Assembly: GCF_022458745.1 (NCBI RefSeq)
Contig: NZ_JAJJJF010000006.1
Coordinates: 1 to 64,000, forward strand
Direction: 5' to 3'
DNA from: Bacillus piscicola
GTDB taxonomy: Bacteria; Bacillota; Bacilli; Bacillales; Marinococcaceae
DNA length: 64,000 bases
Below the pieces are notes generated by a model, which saw nothing but the letters and a program-made list of their open reading frames with translations, ran no database searches and was not told where the DNA came from. This document shows positions 7,816 through 16,805 of the stretch, one piece after another; positions within the stretch are counted from its first letter, which is position 1; each line of letters begins with the position of its first letter. A program made the translations under genes and the position numbers.

Positions 7816-9252
7816 ATGCGTATTGGTTCCATTATTAATGGAAAAGAGAGAAAGGAAAGCAATCGAGATAAGATAGAGGTTCAGAACCCGTTTCATGACG
7901 AGGTTGTAGCAGAGCTGGCCTTGGCAACCCGTGTGGATGTAGACGAGGCTGTTCGTAACAGCTTTGATACGTTTCATGGGACCATGAAAGGAATGCCGGC
8001 TTACAGGCGAGCGGCAATTCTCCGGAAGGCGGCTGACTTGCTGGAAGAACGAATGGAGGATTTTGCGCAAACAATTACAGTAGAAGCCGGGAAGCCGATT
8101 ACATTCAGCCGTGCTGAAGTGGAACGGTCCGTGCAGGTAATCCGCTTTGCTTCTGAATTGGCTAAAAACATTACCGGTGAGGTTATTCCGATGGATGCGG
8201 CGATCGGCGGTGAGAATAGAATAGGGATGATCAAGCGTCAACCACTAGGCGTTGTTGCAGCCATCACTCCGTTTAACTTCCCGCTTAATCTGTCCCTTCA
8301 TAAAATTGCGCCCGCTCTTGCCGCGGGAAACACAATTGTATTTAAACCAGCTGAGAAAACGCCTGTCTCTGCCTACAAATTGGTTCAATTGTTTCATGAT
8401 GCCGGTCTCCCGGAAGGAGTATTAAACTTATTGATTGGAACTGGAAAAGAAACGGGCGAACCGCTTACGACTCACGATAAAGTTCATAAAATTACTTTCA
8501 CGGGAAGTTTGCCTGTTGGCAGGGAAATTCGAAAATCAGCAGACTTTAAAAAAGTAACCTTAGAATTAGGGTCCAACTCCCCAAATATTATTTTCGAAGA
8601 TGCGAATATTAATGAAGCAGTTGATGCCTTAGTCAAGGGGGCGTTTTCTTTTTCCGGCCAAGTCTGTATATCCGCGCAGCGTATTTATGTACAAAAAGAG
8701 ATTTATGATCAGTTTCTTCAACAATTCATCCAAGAGACAGAACAACTAAGCGTTGGAGATCCGAAAGAAACGAGTACCGACATCGGCCCAATGATTACGG
8801 AGGAAGAGGCGAAGCGTGCAAAGCTGTGGATTGATGATGCTGTTGAAAAGGGAGCAGTCATTCAAACAGGAGGAGACAGAGACGGGACGATTTTAAAACC
8901 GACCATTATGACAGATGTAGACCGCAACATGAAAGTTATTGCCAAGGAAGTGTTTGCTCCTATCGTCTCGGTAATTCCTTTTGATACAGAAGATGAAGTC
9001 GTAGGCTATGCGAATGATTCGATATACGGCTTGCAGGCAGGTGTCTTTACCCAGGATATTGATCGGGCACTGCGGGTAGCGGATCAACTAGAAACAGGAG
9101 GAGTATGGATTAACGAGGTTTCTACTTACCGCCAGGATAATCATCCATACGGCGGGGTAAAACAAAGCGGTCTGGGGAGAGAAGGGGTGAAGTATGCAAT
9201 AGACGAAATGACGGAAATGAAGTTTATCGGCGTAAAGCTTAATGGAAAATAA
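7816..9252 (+). CDS. NAD(P)-dependent aldehyde dehydrogenase
   Basis: Aldehyde dehydrogenase superfamily protein, 478 aa. Visible motifs: PFNFPLNLSLHKIAPALAAG (cofactor and substrate site), ELGSNSPNI with the general-base Glu, and FSFSGQVCISAQRI with the nucleophilic Cys near residue 285. The C-terminal pattern is close to lactaldehyde, phosphonoacetaldehyde or sulfolactaldehyde dehydrogenase-like members. It oxidises an aldehyde to an acid with NAD(P)+; the true substrate cannot be read from sequence. Start ATG 7816 has GGGGTGA upstream. Paired with the ThDP enzyme 12 nt upstream and closed by a terminator. Confidence 0.85.
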   Translation: MRIGSIINGKERKESNRDKIEVQNPFHDEVVAELALATRVDVDEAVRNSFDTFHGTMKGMPAYRRAAILRKAADLLEERMEDFAQTITVEAGKPITFSRAEVERSVQVIRFASELAKNITGEVIPMDAAIGGENRIGMIKRQPLGVVAAITPFNFPLNLSLHKIAPALAAGNTIVFKPAEKTPVSAYKLVQLFHDAGLPEGVLNLLIGTGKETGEPLTTHDKVHKITFTGSLPVGREIRKSADFKKVTLELGSNSPNIIFEDANINEAVDALVKGAFSFSGQVCISAQRIYVQKEIYDQFLQQFIQETEQLSVGDPKETSTDIGPMITEEEAKRAKLWIDDAVEKGAVIQTGGDRDGTILKPTIMTDVDRNMKVIAKEVFAPIVSVIPFDTEDEVVGYANDSIYGLQAGVFTQDIDRALRVADQLETGGVWINEVSTYRQDNHPYGGVKQSGLGREGVKYAIDEMTEMKFIGVKLNGK

Positions 9253-9263
9253 TAATTGCGAAT

Positions 9264-9297
9264 AAAAGGAGTGTCCCACAGGGATAACTCCTTTTTT
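9264..9297 (+). terminator. Terminator after the aldehyde dehydrogenase gene
   Basis: AAAGGAGT and ACTCCTTT form the outer stem, with TCCC/GGGA pairing inside, and six T follow. It separates the ThDP/ALDH pair from the formate dehydrogenase operon. Confidence 0.75.
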
Positions 9298-9426
9298 GGT
9301 GAAGTCCGATCGAAAATATTTTCCTTTTATCGTTCTAATAATTTTAATCTTAGGCTTTTTGTTATATAACGTGCTCCTTCTGTAAATAACTATACATAAA
9401 GTCATAATATTGCAGGTGATTGTAAA

Positions 9427-12417
9427 GTGGAAGACAATGAATTAACATTTCATTTCAATGATGAACGAATAAAGACAAAACCAGGAAAATCAATTTTTGA
9501 AGCCTGTAGGGATAATGACGAGTATGTCCCGGGGATTTGTGCCAGTCAACCTGACCTTGGGATCGGGGTCATCCAAACATGTGATACATGTTTTGTAGAT
9601 GTGGATGGAGAACTGCAGCGTTCCTGTACCACAGAGGTTAAATCAGGAATGAAAGTAAGCTCCGTTTCGGGTAAAGCAAAAGCCGCTCAGCTGGAAGGCA
9701 TGTCACGCATACTCGAAAATCATGAGCTGTATTGTACGGTTTGTGACAACAATAATGGTAATTGTGAAGTTCACAACACAGCGGAATTTTTAGAGTTGGA
9801 TCATCAGAAATATGAATTCACCCCCAAGCCGTATCCACCGGATAACTCGCATCCCAATTACCGTTACGAACCTGATCAGTGTATTTTGTGCGGTCTATGC
9901 GTGGAGGCTTGCCAGGATCTTCAAGTGAGTGAAGTGTTAAGTATAGATTGGGAAAGGCAAGAGCCAAGAGTGATCTGGGATAATGATGTACCTATAGATG
10001 AATCCTCATGCGTTTCCTGTGGTCATTGCGTGACTGTCTGTCCATGTAACGCATTGATGGAAAAATCGATGCTTGGCGAAGCTGGTTACATGACAGGCAT
10101 ACCAAAAAATATCCTGGAGCCAATGATTGATCTAACAAAGGAAGTGGAGCCGGGATACCAAGAAATTTTCACAATATCCAATGTGGAAGCATCCATGCGT
10201 GAGGACCGAATAGATCGGACCAAAACGGTTTGTACCTATTGCGGAGTGGGATGCAGCTTCGAGGTTTGGACGAAGGACCGGGATATCCTAAAAATTCAAC
10301 CGCAGCCTGAAGCGCCTGTTAATGGTATTTCTACATGTGTGAAAGGGAAGTTCGGATGGGATTTTGTCAATAGTGAAGAACGGTTAACCTCACCGCTAAT
10401 AAGGAAAGGCGATAGATTTGTTGAAGCATCATGGGATGAAGCGCTATCCCTAATAGCAAGTAAGTTCCAAGAAATAAAAGAAAAAGAGGGACCAGAAGCG
10501 CTTGGTTTTATCTCGTCTTCTAAGTGTACGAATGAAGAAAATTTCTTGTTTCAAAAACTAGCACGATCTGTTTTTCAAACGAACAATGTAGATAATTGTT
10601 CAAGATATTGCCAGACGCCGGCATCAGCCGGTTTAATGCGAACGATTGGGATTGGCGGGGATTCCGGAACGATAAAAGATATCGCGAGTGCAGGTCTAGT
10701 GATCGTGGTCGGCGCCAATCCAGCTGAATCGCATCCTGTTCTAGCAACAAGGGTCAAAAGAGCGAATAAACTTCATGATCAGAAACTGATAGTGGCAGAT
10801 CTAAGAGAAAACGAACTCGCAAAACGAGCAGATCTTCATATTCACCCAAAGCCTGGTACAGACTTAGTTTGGTTATCGGCGGTCACGAAGTACATGTTGG
10901 ATCAAGGGTGGGATGATAACGAATTTTTAGAGAGCCGTGTGAACCATGTGGAGAAATATAAAGAGTCCCTTGAGAAGTATACGCTTGAATATGCTGAAAA
11001 AATTACGGGTCTGCCGAAAGATCATCTCATATCAATTGCTAAAATGATTCATGAGTCAAAGGGAACCTGCATTCTTTGGGCCATGGGAGTTACGCAGCAT
11101 ATTGGAGGTACGGATACGAGTACTGCAATTGCTAACTTGCTTCTTGTCACAGGGAATTTCGGAAAAGAAGGAACAGGCGCCTACCCGCTCCGTGGTCACA
11201 ATAACGTGCAAGGAGCGAGTGACTTCGGAACAATGCCGAACTTCTTCCCGGGGTATGAACCTGTTGAAAGTAAAGAAGTGAGATCCCGCTATGAAAAAGC
11301 ATGGCAAACAACACTTCCAAAGGAGCCAGGCTTGGATAATCACCAGATTGTAGAAGCGATTAACGATGGTTCGGTCAAAGGCATGTATTTATTTGGAGAA
11401 GAAATGGCACTCGTTGATTCGAATATTAATTATGTACAGGAACAGTTTGAAAAGCTTGAGTTTTTCGTTGTGCAAGACATCTTCTTTTCAAGAACCGCTC
11501 AATTCGCGGACGTCGTACTACCTGCTTCGCCCAGTCTAGAAAAAGAAGGTACGTTCACGAACACGGAACGACGTATCCAACGTTTTTACCAAGTGTTTGA
11601 GCCTCTGGGAAACAGCAAACCGGATTGGGAAATATTCGTAGAACTTGCCAACAAGTGTGGTGCAAATTGGGAATACACAGACCCTGGAGAAATCATGGAC
11701 GAGGCAGCGTCGCTAGCCCCTATGTTTGCCGGAGTGAGTTATGAGCGTTTGGAAAACTGGGAAAGCCTAGTCTGGCCTGTAGATAAGGACGGCCACGATA
11801 CTCCGCTTTTATATCAAGAATCGTTTGGTTTTCCTGACGGTAAGGCGCGGTTGTTCCCAGTAGAGTGGAGTGAACCGTTTGAAGCTGGCGGTGAATATGA
11901 TCTTCATCTGAATAATGGGCGGATTTTGGAACAATTCCATGAAGGTAACATGACTAATAAAGCAGAGGGAATTAGACATAAAGCCCCAAATCCGTGGTTG
12001 GAGGTATCTCATGAACTGGCGGAAGAAAGAAAGATCAAAACGGGCGCTCTTGTTCGCTTAACATCCCCTTATGGAAAAGTCAAAGTACGTGTGCTCGTGA
12101 CAGACAGTGTGAAGGGCAAAGAATTATATCTACCGATGAACTCCATGCAGGATGTTAGAGCGGTCAATAAATTAACAAGCAGTTACCACGACAAAGACAC
12201 GCACACCCCTAACTATAAAGAAATGCAGGTCAAGATGGATGTACTAGAAGCAGATGGTGAATCACCACTGCCTCATGTGAACTTCCGGTTTGGCAATCCG
12301 CAGCCCCAAATTGGTGTGAATGTCAACAAAAAATGGGACAGACCCGATTTTACACCGGTGCCAGAGGTTGTAGAAAAGGAGGGCATTGAGGATGGCAAAA
12401 GCAATAACGCAAATTGA
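9427..12417 (+). CDS. Formate dehydrogenase alpha subunit (FdhF/YjgC type)
   Basis: Molybdopterin oxidoreductase of 996 aa that oxidises formate to CO2, probably NAD-linked. Domains in order: N-terminal [2Fe-2S] ferredoxin-like domain (Cys in VPGICASQ, QTCDTC, QRSC), a His-Cys3 [4Fe-4S] segment (HELYCTVCDNNNGNC), two [4Fe-4S] motifs (CILCGLCVEACQ and CVSCGHCVTVCP), then the bis-MGD core starting CTYCGVGC. The active-site residue is a Cys (RYC, about residue 395, codon TGC), not selenocysteine. Size and layout match B. subtilis YjgC/YrhE. GTG 9427 has AGGTGA 7 nt upstream. First gene of a four-gene operon, overlapping DUF1641 by 26 bp. Confidence 0.92.
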   Translation: MEDNELTFHFNDERIKTKPGKSIFEACRDNDEYVPGICASQPDLGIGVIQTCDTCFVDVDGELQRSCTTEVKSGMKVSSVSGKAKAAQLEGMSRILENHELYCTVCDNNNGNCEVHNTAEFLELDHQKYEFTPKPYPPDNSHPNYRYEPDQCILCGLCVEACQDLQVSEVLSIDWERQEPRVIWDNDVPIDESSCVSCGHCVTVCPCNALMEKSMLGEAGYMTGIPKNILEPMIDLTKEVEPGYQEIFTISNVEASMREDRIDRTKTVCTYCGVGCSFEVWTKDRDILKIQPQPEAPVNGISTCVKGKFGWDFVNSEERLTSPLIRKGDRFVEASWDEALSLIASKFQEIKEKEGPEALGFISSSKCTNEENFLFQKLARSVFQTNNVDNCSRYCQTPASAGLMRTIGIGGDSGTIKDIASAGLVIVVGANPAESHPVLATRVKRANKLHDQKLIVADLRENELAKRADLHIHPKPGTDLVWLSAVTKYMLDQGWDDNEFLESRVNHVEKYKESLEKYTLEYAEKITGLPKDHLISIAKMIHESKGTCILWAMGVTQHIGGTDTSTAIANLLLVTGNFGKEGTGAYPLRGHNNVQGASDFGTMPNFFPGYEPVESKEVRSRYEKAWQTTLPKEPGLDNHQIVEAINDGSVKGMYLFGEEMALVDSNINYVQEQFEKLEFFVVQDIFFSRTAQFADVVLPASPSLEKEGTFTNTERRIQRFYQVFEPLGNSKPDWEIFVELANKCGANWEYTDPGEIMDEAASLAPMFAGVSYERLENWESLVWPVDKDGHDTPLLYQESFGFPDGKARLFPVEWSEPFEAGGEYDLHLNNGRILEQFHEGNMTNKAEGIRHKAPNPWLEVSHELAEERKIKTGALVRLTSPYGKVKVRVLVTDSVKGKELYLPMNSMQDVRAVNKLTSSYHDKDTHTPNYKEMQVKMDVLEADGESPLPHVNFRFGNPQPQIGVNVNKKWDRPDFTPVPEVVEKEGIEDGKSNNAN

Positions 12418-12895
12418 TATTCATAAAGAAACAGAGCAGGAACAACAACGTAAAGCCCATGAAGCATTGCTCGGACAAATAGCAGACAATCGCGAGTCTA
12501 TCCAGACAACGCTTGAAATTCTAGAAGAGCTTCAACAATCCGGGGTTCTTGATATGGCAAGAAGCGCACTGAAGATGAGGGAGAAAATAGGGGCAATCAG
12601 TATAGATACCATTAATCAGCCATCCGTACATCATCTCATTAAGAACAGCTTTAATGTCGTTGAATTCATAGGCAAAATTGAGCCGGAAGAGTTAGAAAGA
12701 ATGCTAAATGGGCTTGCTCTTGGAATGGAACGATTATCAGAAGAAGTCGAGAAAAATGAAAAAGTCAGTAAGTGGGGGCTTATTAAAACGATGAGTGATC
12801 CTCATGTCTTGTCGGCACTTTCATATCTGACAGCCTTTTTAAACGGTATGGGGGAAGAAATGGTTAGGAAAAATGCCAAGAGAAAGGAAGGATGA
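12392..12895 (+). CDS. DUF1641 protein (YjgD-like), formate dehydrogenase partner
   Basis: 167-aa protein, mostly alpha-helical. It has the DUF1641 core around MARSALKMREKIGAI and a C-terminal helical stretch ending SYLTAFLNGMGEEMV. In Bacillus, yjgD follows yjgC in the same way, so it is probably a small subunit or assembly partner of the formate dehydrogenase. ATG 12392 is chosen because AAAGGAGGG lies 8 nt upstream inside the previous gene; a TTG 6 bp earlier is a poorer start. Its stop overlaps the next gene's ATG. Confidence 0.85.
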   Translation: MAKAITQIDIHKETEQEQQRKAHEALLGQIADNRESIQTTLEILEELQQSGVLDMARSALKMREKIGAISIDTINQPSVHHLIKNSFNVVEFIGKIEPEELERMLNGLALGMERLSEEVEKNEKVSKWGLIKTMSDPHVLSALSYLTAFLNGMGEEMVRKNAKRKEG

Positions 12896-13137
12896 TCTAC
12901 TTGGTCACTCGTACGCTATCGATTGTAGACATGAGTGCAGCAGATGAAAAACGAATCCATGAAGCACTTTACGATGTGTGGGGAGTACGAAACGTCACCC
13001 TTCACCCAGAAAAAGGGACAGCGATTATATCTTTTAATGATAAAGCTGCATCTTTCACGGACTTTGAACAAGCTGTCCGGGATAGCGGATTCGAAGTAGC
13101 AGAGCATACCTCACACACAGAAATGGAGGAGTCTTAA
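12892..13137 (+). CDS. HMA-fold-like small protein lacking the metal motif
   Basis: Up to 81 aa with the beta-alpha-beta-beta-alpha-beta pattern of heavy-metal-associated domains (TLSIVDMSA..., GVRNVTLHP, TAIISF, FEQAVRDSGFEV). The usual CxxC is replaced by DMSAADE, so classical Cu/Zn binding is not expected. ATG 12892 overlaps the previous stop, but the purine-rich AAGGAAGG touches it directly. The TTG at 12901 has ideal 9-nt spacing and may be the real start. It lies inside the formate dehydrogenase operon, so a role in enzyme maturation or electron transfer is possible but not shown. Confidence 0.7.
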   Translation: MIYLVTRTLSIVDMSAADEKRIHEALYDVWGVRNVTLHPEKGTAIISFNDKAASFTDFEQAVRDSGFEVAEHTSHTEMEES

Positions 13138-13262
13138 TGGCAAAGCTTTGTGAGATTTGCGGGCATAAAGAAGTGAAAGAGCAAGAAGAAGAAGAAGAAA
13201 AGGGATACAATATCTTAGGTATTTGCCAGAACTGTATGGAGGATCGTTCTCAAAAACAATAA
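13137..13262 (+). CDS. 41-aa double-CxxC (zinc-ribbon) protein
   Basis: Small gene starting ATG 13137, one base overlapping the previous stop, with GGAGGA 6 nt upstream. The peptide has CEIC near its start, an acidic stretch of Gln/Glu (about residues 15-21) and CQNC about 25 residues after the first pair, the layout of a one-zinc ribbon. It is the last gene of the formate dehydrogenase operon and is followed by a strong terminator, which supports it as a real gene. Function unknown; a metal or cluster-delivery accessory role would fit the context. Confidence 0.7.
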   Translation: MAKLCEICGHKEVKEQEEEEEKGYNILGICQNCMEDRSQKQ

Positions 13263-13272
13263 TGAAATAAAG

Positions 13273-13306
13273 AAAAACATCCTTTTCTCATGAAAAGGAT
13301 GTTTTT
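13273..13306. terminator. Bidirectional terminator between fdh operon and MFS gene
   Basis: AACATCCTTTTC and GAAAAGGATGTT pair perfectly around a TCAT loop, with A-run and T-run on either side. It serves both the formate dehydrogenase operon and the converging MFS gene. Confidence 0.9.
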
Positions 13307-13309
13307 CTG

Positions 13310-14575
13310 TTATTGTGGTGACGGCTCTGGTACTGATGTTTCCACTGCCCCTTCGCGTATTTTTGTAATGTTTCTTTTCATTAAAAAGGACAGGACAAGC
13401 GCTACCACTAAGAAGCCTACAAATAGAAAAAATGTTAACGTATAGCTTTGTGTTGCTTCGTGCACATTGGATACGATCATAGGCCCAACCACACCAGCTA
13501 AGGACCAAGATGTCAGCAGGTAACCGTGAATGGCTCCTAACTGCTTCGTACCAAACAAATCACCGATAAAGGCAGGTAAACAGGAAAAGCCACCTCCGTA
13601 GCAGGAGACGATAATGAAAAGCAAGATGGAAAAGAAGATAACATTACTGATGAAAGGTAGTAACAAGAAAGCAACGACCTGAATGATAAAAAAGGTTAAA
13701 TAGGTGTTGGAACGGCCCATATAATCGGATGCTGATGCCCAGCCAATCCTACCGCCTCCATTAAACAATCCCATAATCCCAACGATTGAGGCGGCTGTTG
13801 CAGCAGTAGCACCAGTGATTTCCTGAGACATTGGGGATGCCACAGATAATATCATAATCCCGGCTGAAATATTAATAAACATTATAAACCATAACAACCA
13901 AAATCGTAATGTTTTGATGGCTTCATTTGCATTAAGATAAGCTAAATCCTTGCTATTTCCATTTTCTTCTTTTATTTTTTTGCCGTGTGGTGCCCAATCT
14001 TCTGGAGGCCTTGCAATATAGAGTCCGCCAAAAAGCATAAGAAGAAAGTAAGCAATACCAAGAATATAAAACGTCATTGGAATTGTTAATTGAATCATTA
14101 ACTGATTGGCAACCGGACTCGTTATTAGTGCTCCCGCACCAAAACCCATCACTGCCATCCCTGTAGCAAGCCCTCTTCGATCCGGAAACCATTTGACAAG
14201 AGTGGATACAGGAGCAATGTAACCAAAACCAAGACCAAGTCCTCCAATTACCCCAAAAAATAGTAAGAACAGGAAATAATTTTCAAGTTGAATGGAAAAA
14301 CCGGCTCCTGTCGTTCCGATACCAAATAATACCGCTGCGATTATAGCGGAAGGACGAGGGCCTTTTGCTTCAACAAATTTACCGAAAAATGCTGCGGAGA
14401 ATCCGAGAATGAAGATGGCAATCGTAAAGGCAAGCGACACATCTGTCTTCTCCCAACCGAGGGTTTCATTTAAAGGAATTTGATACACGCTATATGCATA
14501 AATAGACCCGATGGATACATGTATAGCAATAGCGGAAAGGGCAATGAGCCATCTGTTTTTATTTGGCAATACCAT
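13310..14575 (-). CDS. OFA-family MFS transporter (oxalate/formate/lactate-type)
   Basis: Major facilitator of 421 aa with twelve hydrophobic segments. OFA-type features: SIYAYSVYQIPLNETLGW in helix 1-2, GGLGLGFGYIAPVSTLVKWF and DRRGLATGMAVMGFGAGAL near the middle. Such proteins carry small carboxylates (oxalate, formate, lactate, pyruvate). It converges on the formate dehydrogenase operon across a shared terminator, which makes a carboxylate used by that enzyme attractive as substrate, but substrates vary widely in this family. ATG 14575 is preceded by AAAGGAGAG. Confidence 0.85.
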   Translation of the reverse strand: MVLPNKNRWLIALSAIAIHVSIGSIYAYSVYQIPLNETLGWEKTDVSLAFTIAIFILGFSAAFFGKFVEAKGPRPSAIIAAVLFGIGTTGAGFSIQLENYFLFLLFFGVIGGLGLGFGYIAPVSTLVKWFPDRRGLATGMAVMGFGAGALITSPVANQLMIQLTIPMTFYILGIAYFLLMLFGGLYIARPPEDWAPHGKKIKEENGNSKDLAYLNANEAIKTLRFWLLWFIMFINISAGIMILSVASPMSQEITGATAATAASIVGIMGLFNGGGRIGWASASDYMGRSNTYLTFFIIQVVAFLLLPFISNVIFFSILLFIIVSCYGGGFSCLPAFIGDLFGTKQLGAIHGYLLTSWSLAGVVGPMIVSNVHEATQSYTLTFFLFVGFLVVALVLSFLMKRNITKIREGAVETSVPEPSPQ

Positions 14576-14633
14576 CTCTCCTTTCTTAAGAGGATATCCT
14601 TATTGTGAGCATGGAACGGGGATAATATGAGCA

Positions 14634-14675
14634 AATAAAAAAACACCAAATCGTTTTCTTAGAAACGAATTGGTG
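14634..14675 (-). terminator. Terminator after the broken DUF3231 gene
   Basis: CACCAA-ATCGTTT pairs with AAACGAATTGGTG (14644-14675, near perfect), with a run of seven T on the minus strand. Confidence 0.8.
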
Positions 14676-14728
14676 GGAACTCCAAGTCTTTTATAAATAG
14701 TATGTCGGCCTTGGCCCTATTGGATTCT

Positions 14729-15736
14729 TTATCCTTTTGCCAGTTTTTTATGGTTAGGTATTTGCGGCGGCTGCTCCATCCATTTGTTTTTGATCATTAA
14801 AGTCATACCATCTGTTGCGAACTGGGCATTCTCTGTTGTTAACCGAACGTAGGACGTCGCAATATCCGTTCGTAAACTGGCAGCGGATGCGGTTGCATAG
14901 TTAGAGATGCCCGATGCGATTAAAGTGGTTGTATGAAACATCATCAGCTTATCTGAAAAAGGGGCAACCGTGGAATCCGTGAGTTCTACATCTCATGCCA
15001 TGGGAGCAGGAAGATCATCATCGGTCAGCAATTTTGCAAAAATGTTAATATGCTTCTTCGCTATCTCTGCTCCTCTCCGGCAATACTCACGAACTTTCTT
15101 CGACTTCGCTACTTGGGAAAAACCAGTCAGAAGTATGCTGCCTACCGTATTTGTTTCAACGTTAGCTTCTATATGCGTGATTTCTATCACGTTTAGCGGT
15201 CTTTTACTGGTCGTGAGAAAGCCGCTTATATAGTCTTTACTGTTGATAAACTCAACCGTGTCCGGAGTTGTCACGTAAGGGGTTCTTATGAATAGACCCT
15301 TGTCTAATAAGACAGCGGCCGTTTTATTATAGAGCTCTGTCGATGTTTGGATCGCCTGGCTGAAGAAAGCACGAACATCCGTGTCTGCTGCCGTACTTAA
15401 TGCTACCCCGTATACGGACAACCCTACTTTTGCCATGTTTTTCAAGTAATATAAATAAAAAGCATCGGAGAAAAGGCGCGGGGCGTTAGGACTTATATCC
15501 TCCTCTCGAAAACCGATAGGGATAGGCTGTTGATTTTTCTCTAGAATATCCTTGCTTCTCTGTAAATCATATTGAGAGATTCCGAGCGCAAATTCTAAAA
15601 CAGATGCCACATCTGGATCATCCACATTAGCTAAAAAATAGTTTAACATGCATACAGAAAGGCCGTTATTCGCACAGCTGCTCCAAATAACCGATATCTC
15701 AGCAGCTGTTAGTCTTGGGTTATGTTCTTCCGGCAT
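14729..15736 (-). pseudogene. DUF3231 protein interrupted by one in-frame TGA
   Basis: A 335-codon minus-strand frame of the DUF3231 family, seen in Bacillaceae as ferritin-like helical repeats with no firm function. The first part (MPEEHNPRLTAAE..., 247 codons) ends at TGA 14993-14995 after LPAPMA. Translation then continues in exactly the same frame (DVELTDSTVAPFSDKLM) to PPQIPNHKKLAKG. Both repeats of the family, each containing the FSDxLM...ASG pattern, are present across the break. A TGG-to-TGA change at a Trp codon explains it. Start ATG 15736 has GGAGGGTGG upstream. Either a recent pseudogene, a shortened protein or a sequencing error. Confidence 0.8.
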
Positions 15737-15896
15737 GAGCCACCCTCCAAATTATTGATATGTTTATTATTTACGTTAAACCTGTGGAATATTCCAGGAA
15801 GAATAGGGGCTGTATCAAAAGCCTTTAACCAAAAAAGCCATGAGGCCATCTGAACTGCACCCTTTCAAGTAGACAGTAGAAATAATAAAAACAACG

Positions 15897-16805
15897 CTAA
15901 GCGGCTTTAGCTCTATATTCCATAGGGCTGAGGCCGTTTAGTCGTTTTTGATAGCGATCGTGGTTATAGAATTCAATGTATTCATTAATTCCCTTATAAA
16001 GTTCTTCAAACGACCTATACTTATGTAAATAATACTCCTCACACTTGAGAGTTCCCCAAAAAGATTCCATTGGGCCGTTATCAATGCATCTACCGACACG
16101 AGACATACTTTGAGTCATCCCGGCTTTATCTACTCTACGTTTGAACCCACGAGATGTATATTGAAATCCACGATCACTATGAATCAGTGGTTGGTCTCCC
16201 TCCAAAACCTTTGTAGCTTGGTCAAGCGTCTCGAAAACAAGATGATTATTATTAGAATATCCTAAAACATAGCTAACAATAGAGCCGTCATATAGATCAA
16301 GAATGGCACTTAAATAGGCTTTCTGGGAAGAGCCATATTTACATTCCGTGACATCGGTTACCCATTTTTCATTCGGTTTTTCCGCTTGGAATTCACGATT
16401 TAACACATTCTCCGCCACATGTTGAGGGATAGAGCGCTTGTAAGGACTTTTCTTTCTTCGAATTACAGACCGTAAACCAGCAGCCCTCATCAACCTATAA
16501 ATGCGTTTGTGATTAATCTTCTGTGTAAACTTTCGATCTATATTTAACGTCATACGGCGATAACCATAGATCCCATTCACTTTTTGATGGAGGGCTTTCA
16601 TTTCTCTAATGATCTCTTTATTTTCAAGCTCTCGGGTAGAAGGTGTACGTTTCAGCCACTTATAGTAAGCAGCTCGTGAAATACCAGCGATTTCACAAAG
16701 TACTACAATGCTTACGCCTTCTTCCTCATGAAGCTTCTGGATAGCGATATATTTCGTTTCAAATTGGATTTGATTTATTTTCGCCCCCTTTCTATTTCCT
16801 CTAAC
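15897..16805 (-). CDS. IS3-family transposase orfB (DDE integrase part)
   Basis: Catalytic half of the transposase, about 303 codons read in the -1 frame from the slippery site at 16805-16811. An internal ATG at 16601 gives a shorter 234-aa protein. DDE motifs are visible: VTDVTECKYG with the first Asp, LIHSDRGFQYTS with the second, and MESFWGTLKCEEYY with the Glu, ending YRAKAA. The upstream part in this frame (EEEGVSIVVLCEIAGIS) is intact, so the OrfAB fusion can be made. No disabling stop was seen. Confidence 0.85.
   Translation of the reverse strand, partial: VRGNRKGAKINQIQFETKYIAIQKLHEEEGVSIVVLCEIAGISRAAYYKWLKRTPSTRELENKEIIREMKALHQKVNGIYGYRRMTLNIDRKFTQKINHKRIYRLMRAAGLRSVIRRKKSPYKRSIPQHVAENVLNREFQAEKPNEKWVTDVTECKYGSSQKAYLSAILDLYDGSIVSYVLGYSNNNHLVFETLDQATKVLEGDQPLIHSDRGFQYTSRGFKRRVDKAGMTQSMSRVGRCIDNGPMESFWGTLKCEEYYLHKYRSFEELYKGINEYIEFYNHDRYQKRLNGLSPMEYRAKAA

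Noticed and set aside
9427-12417. Selenocysteine formate dehydrogenase
   Set aside because: The active-site codon is TGC (Cys), and no in-frame TGA occurs.
9088-14483. Antisense open frames across the ALDH, formate dehydrogenase and MFS genes
   Set aside because: They follow the codon pattern of the genes opposite and have no binding sites or recognisable families.
14993-14995. TGA as a selenocysteine codon
   Set aside because: DUF3231 has a Trp-like position there, and no SECIS-type stem follows.
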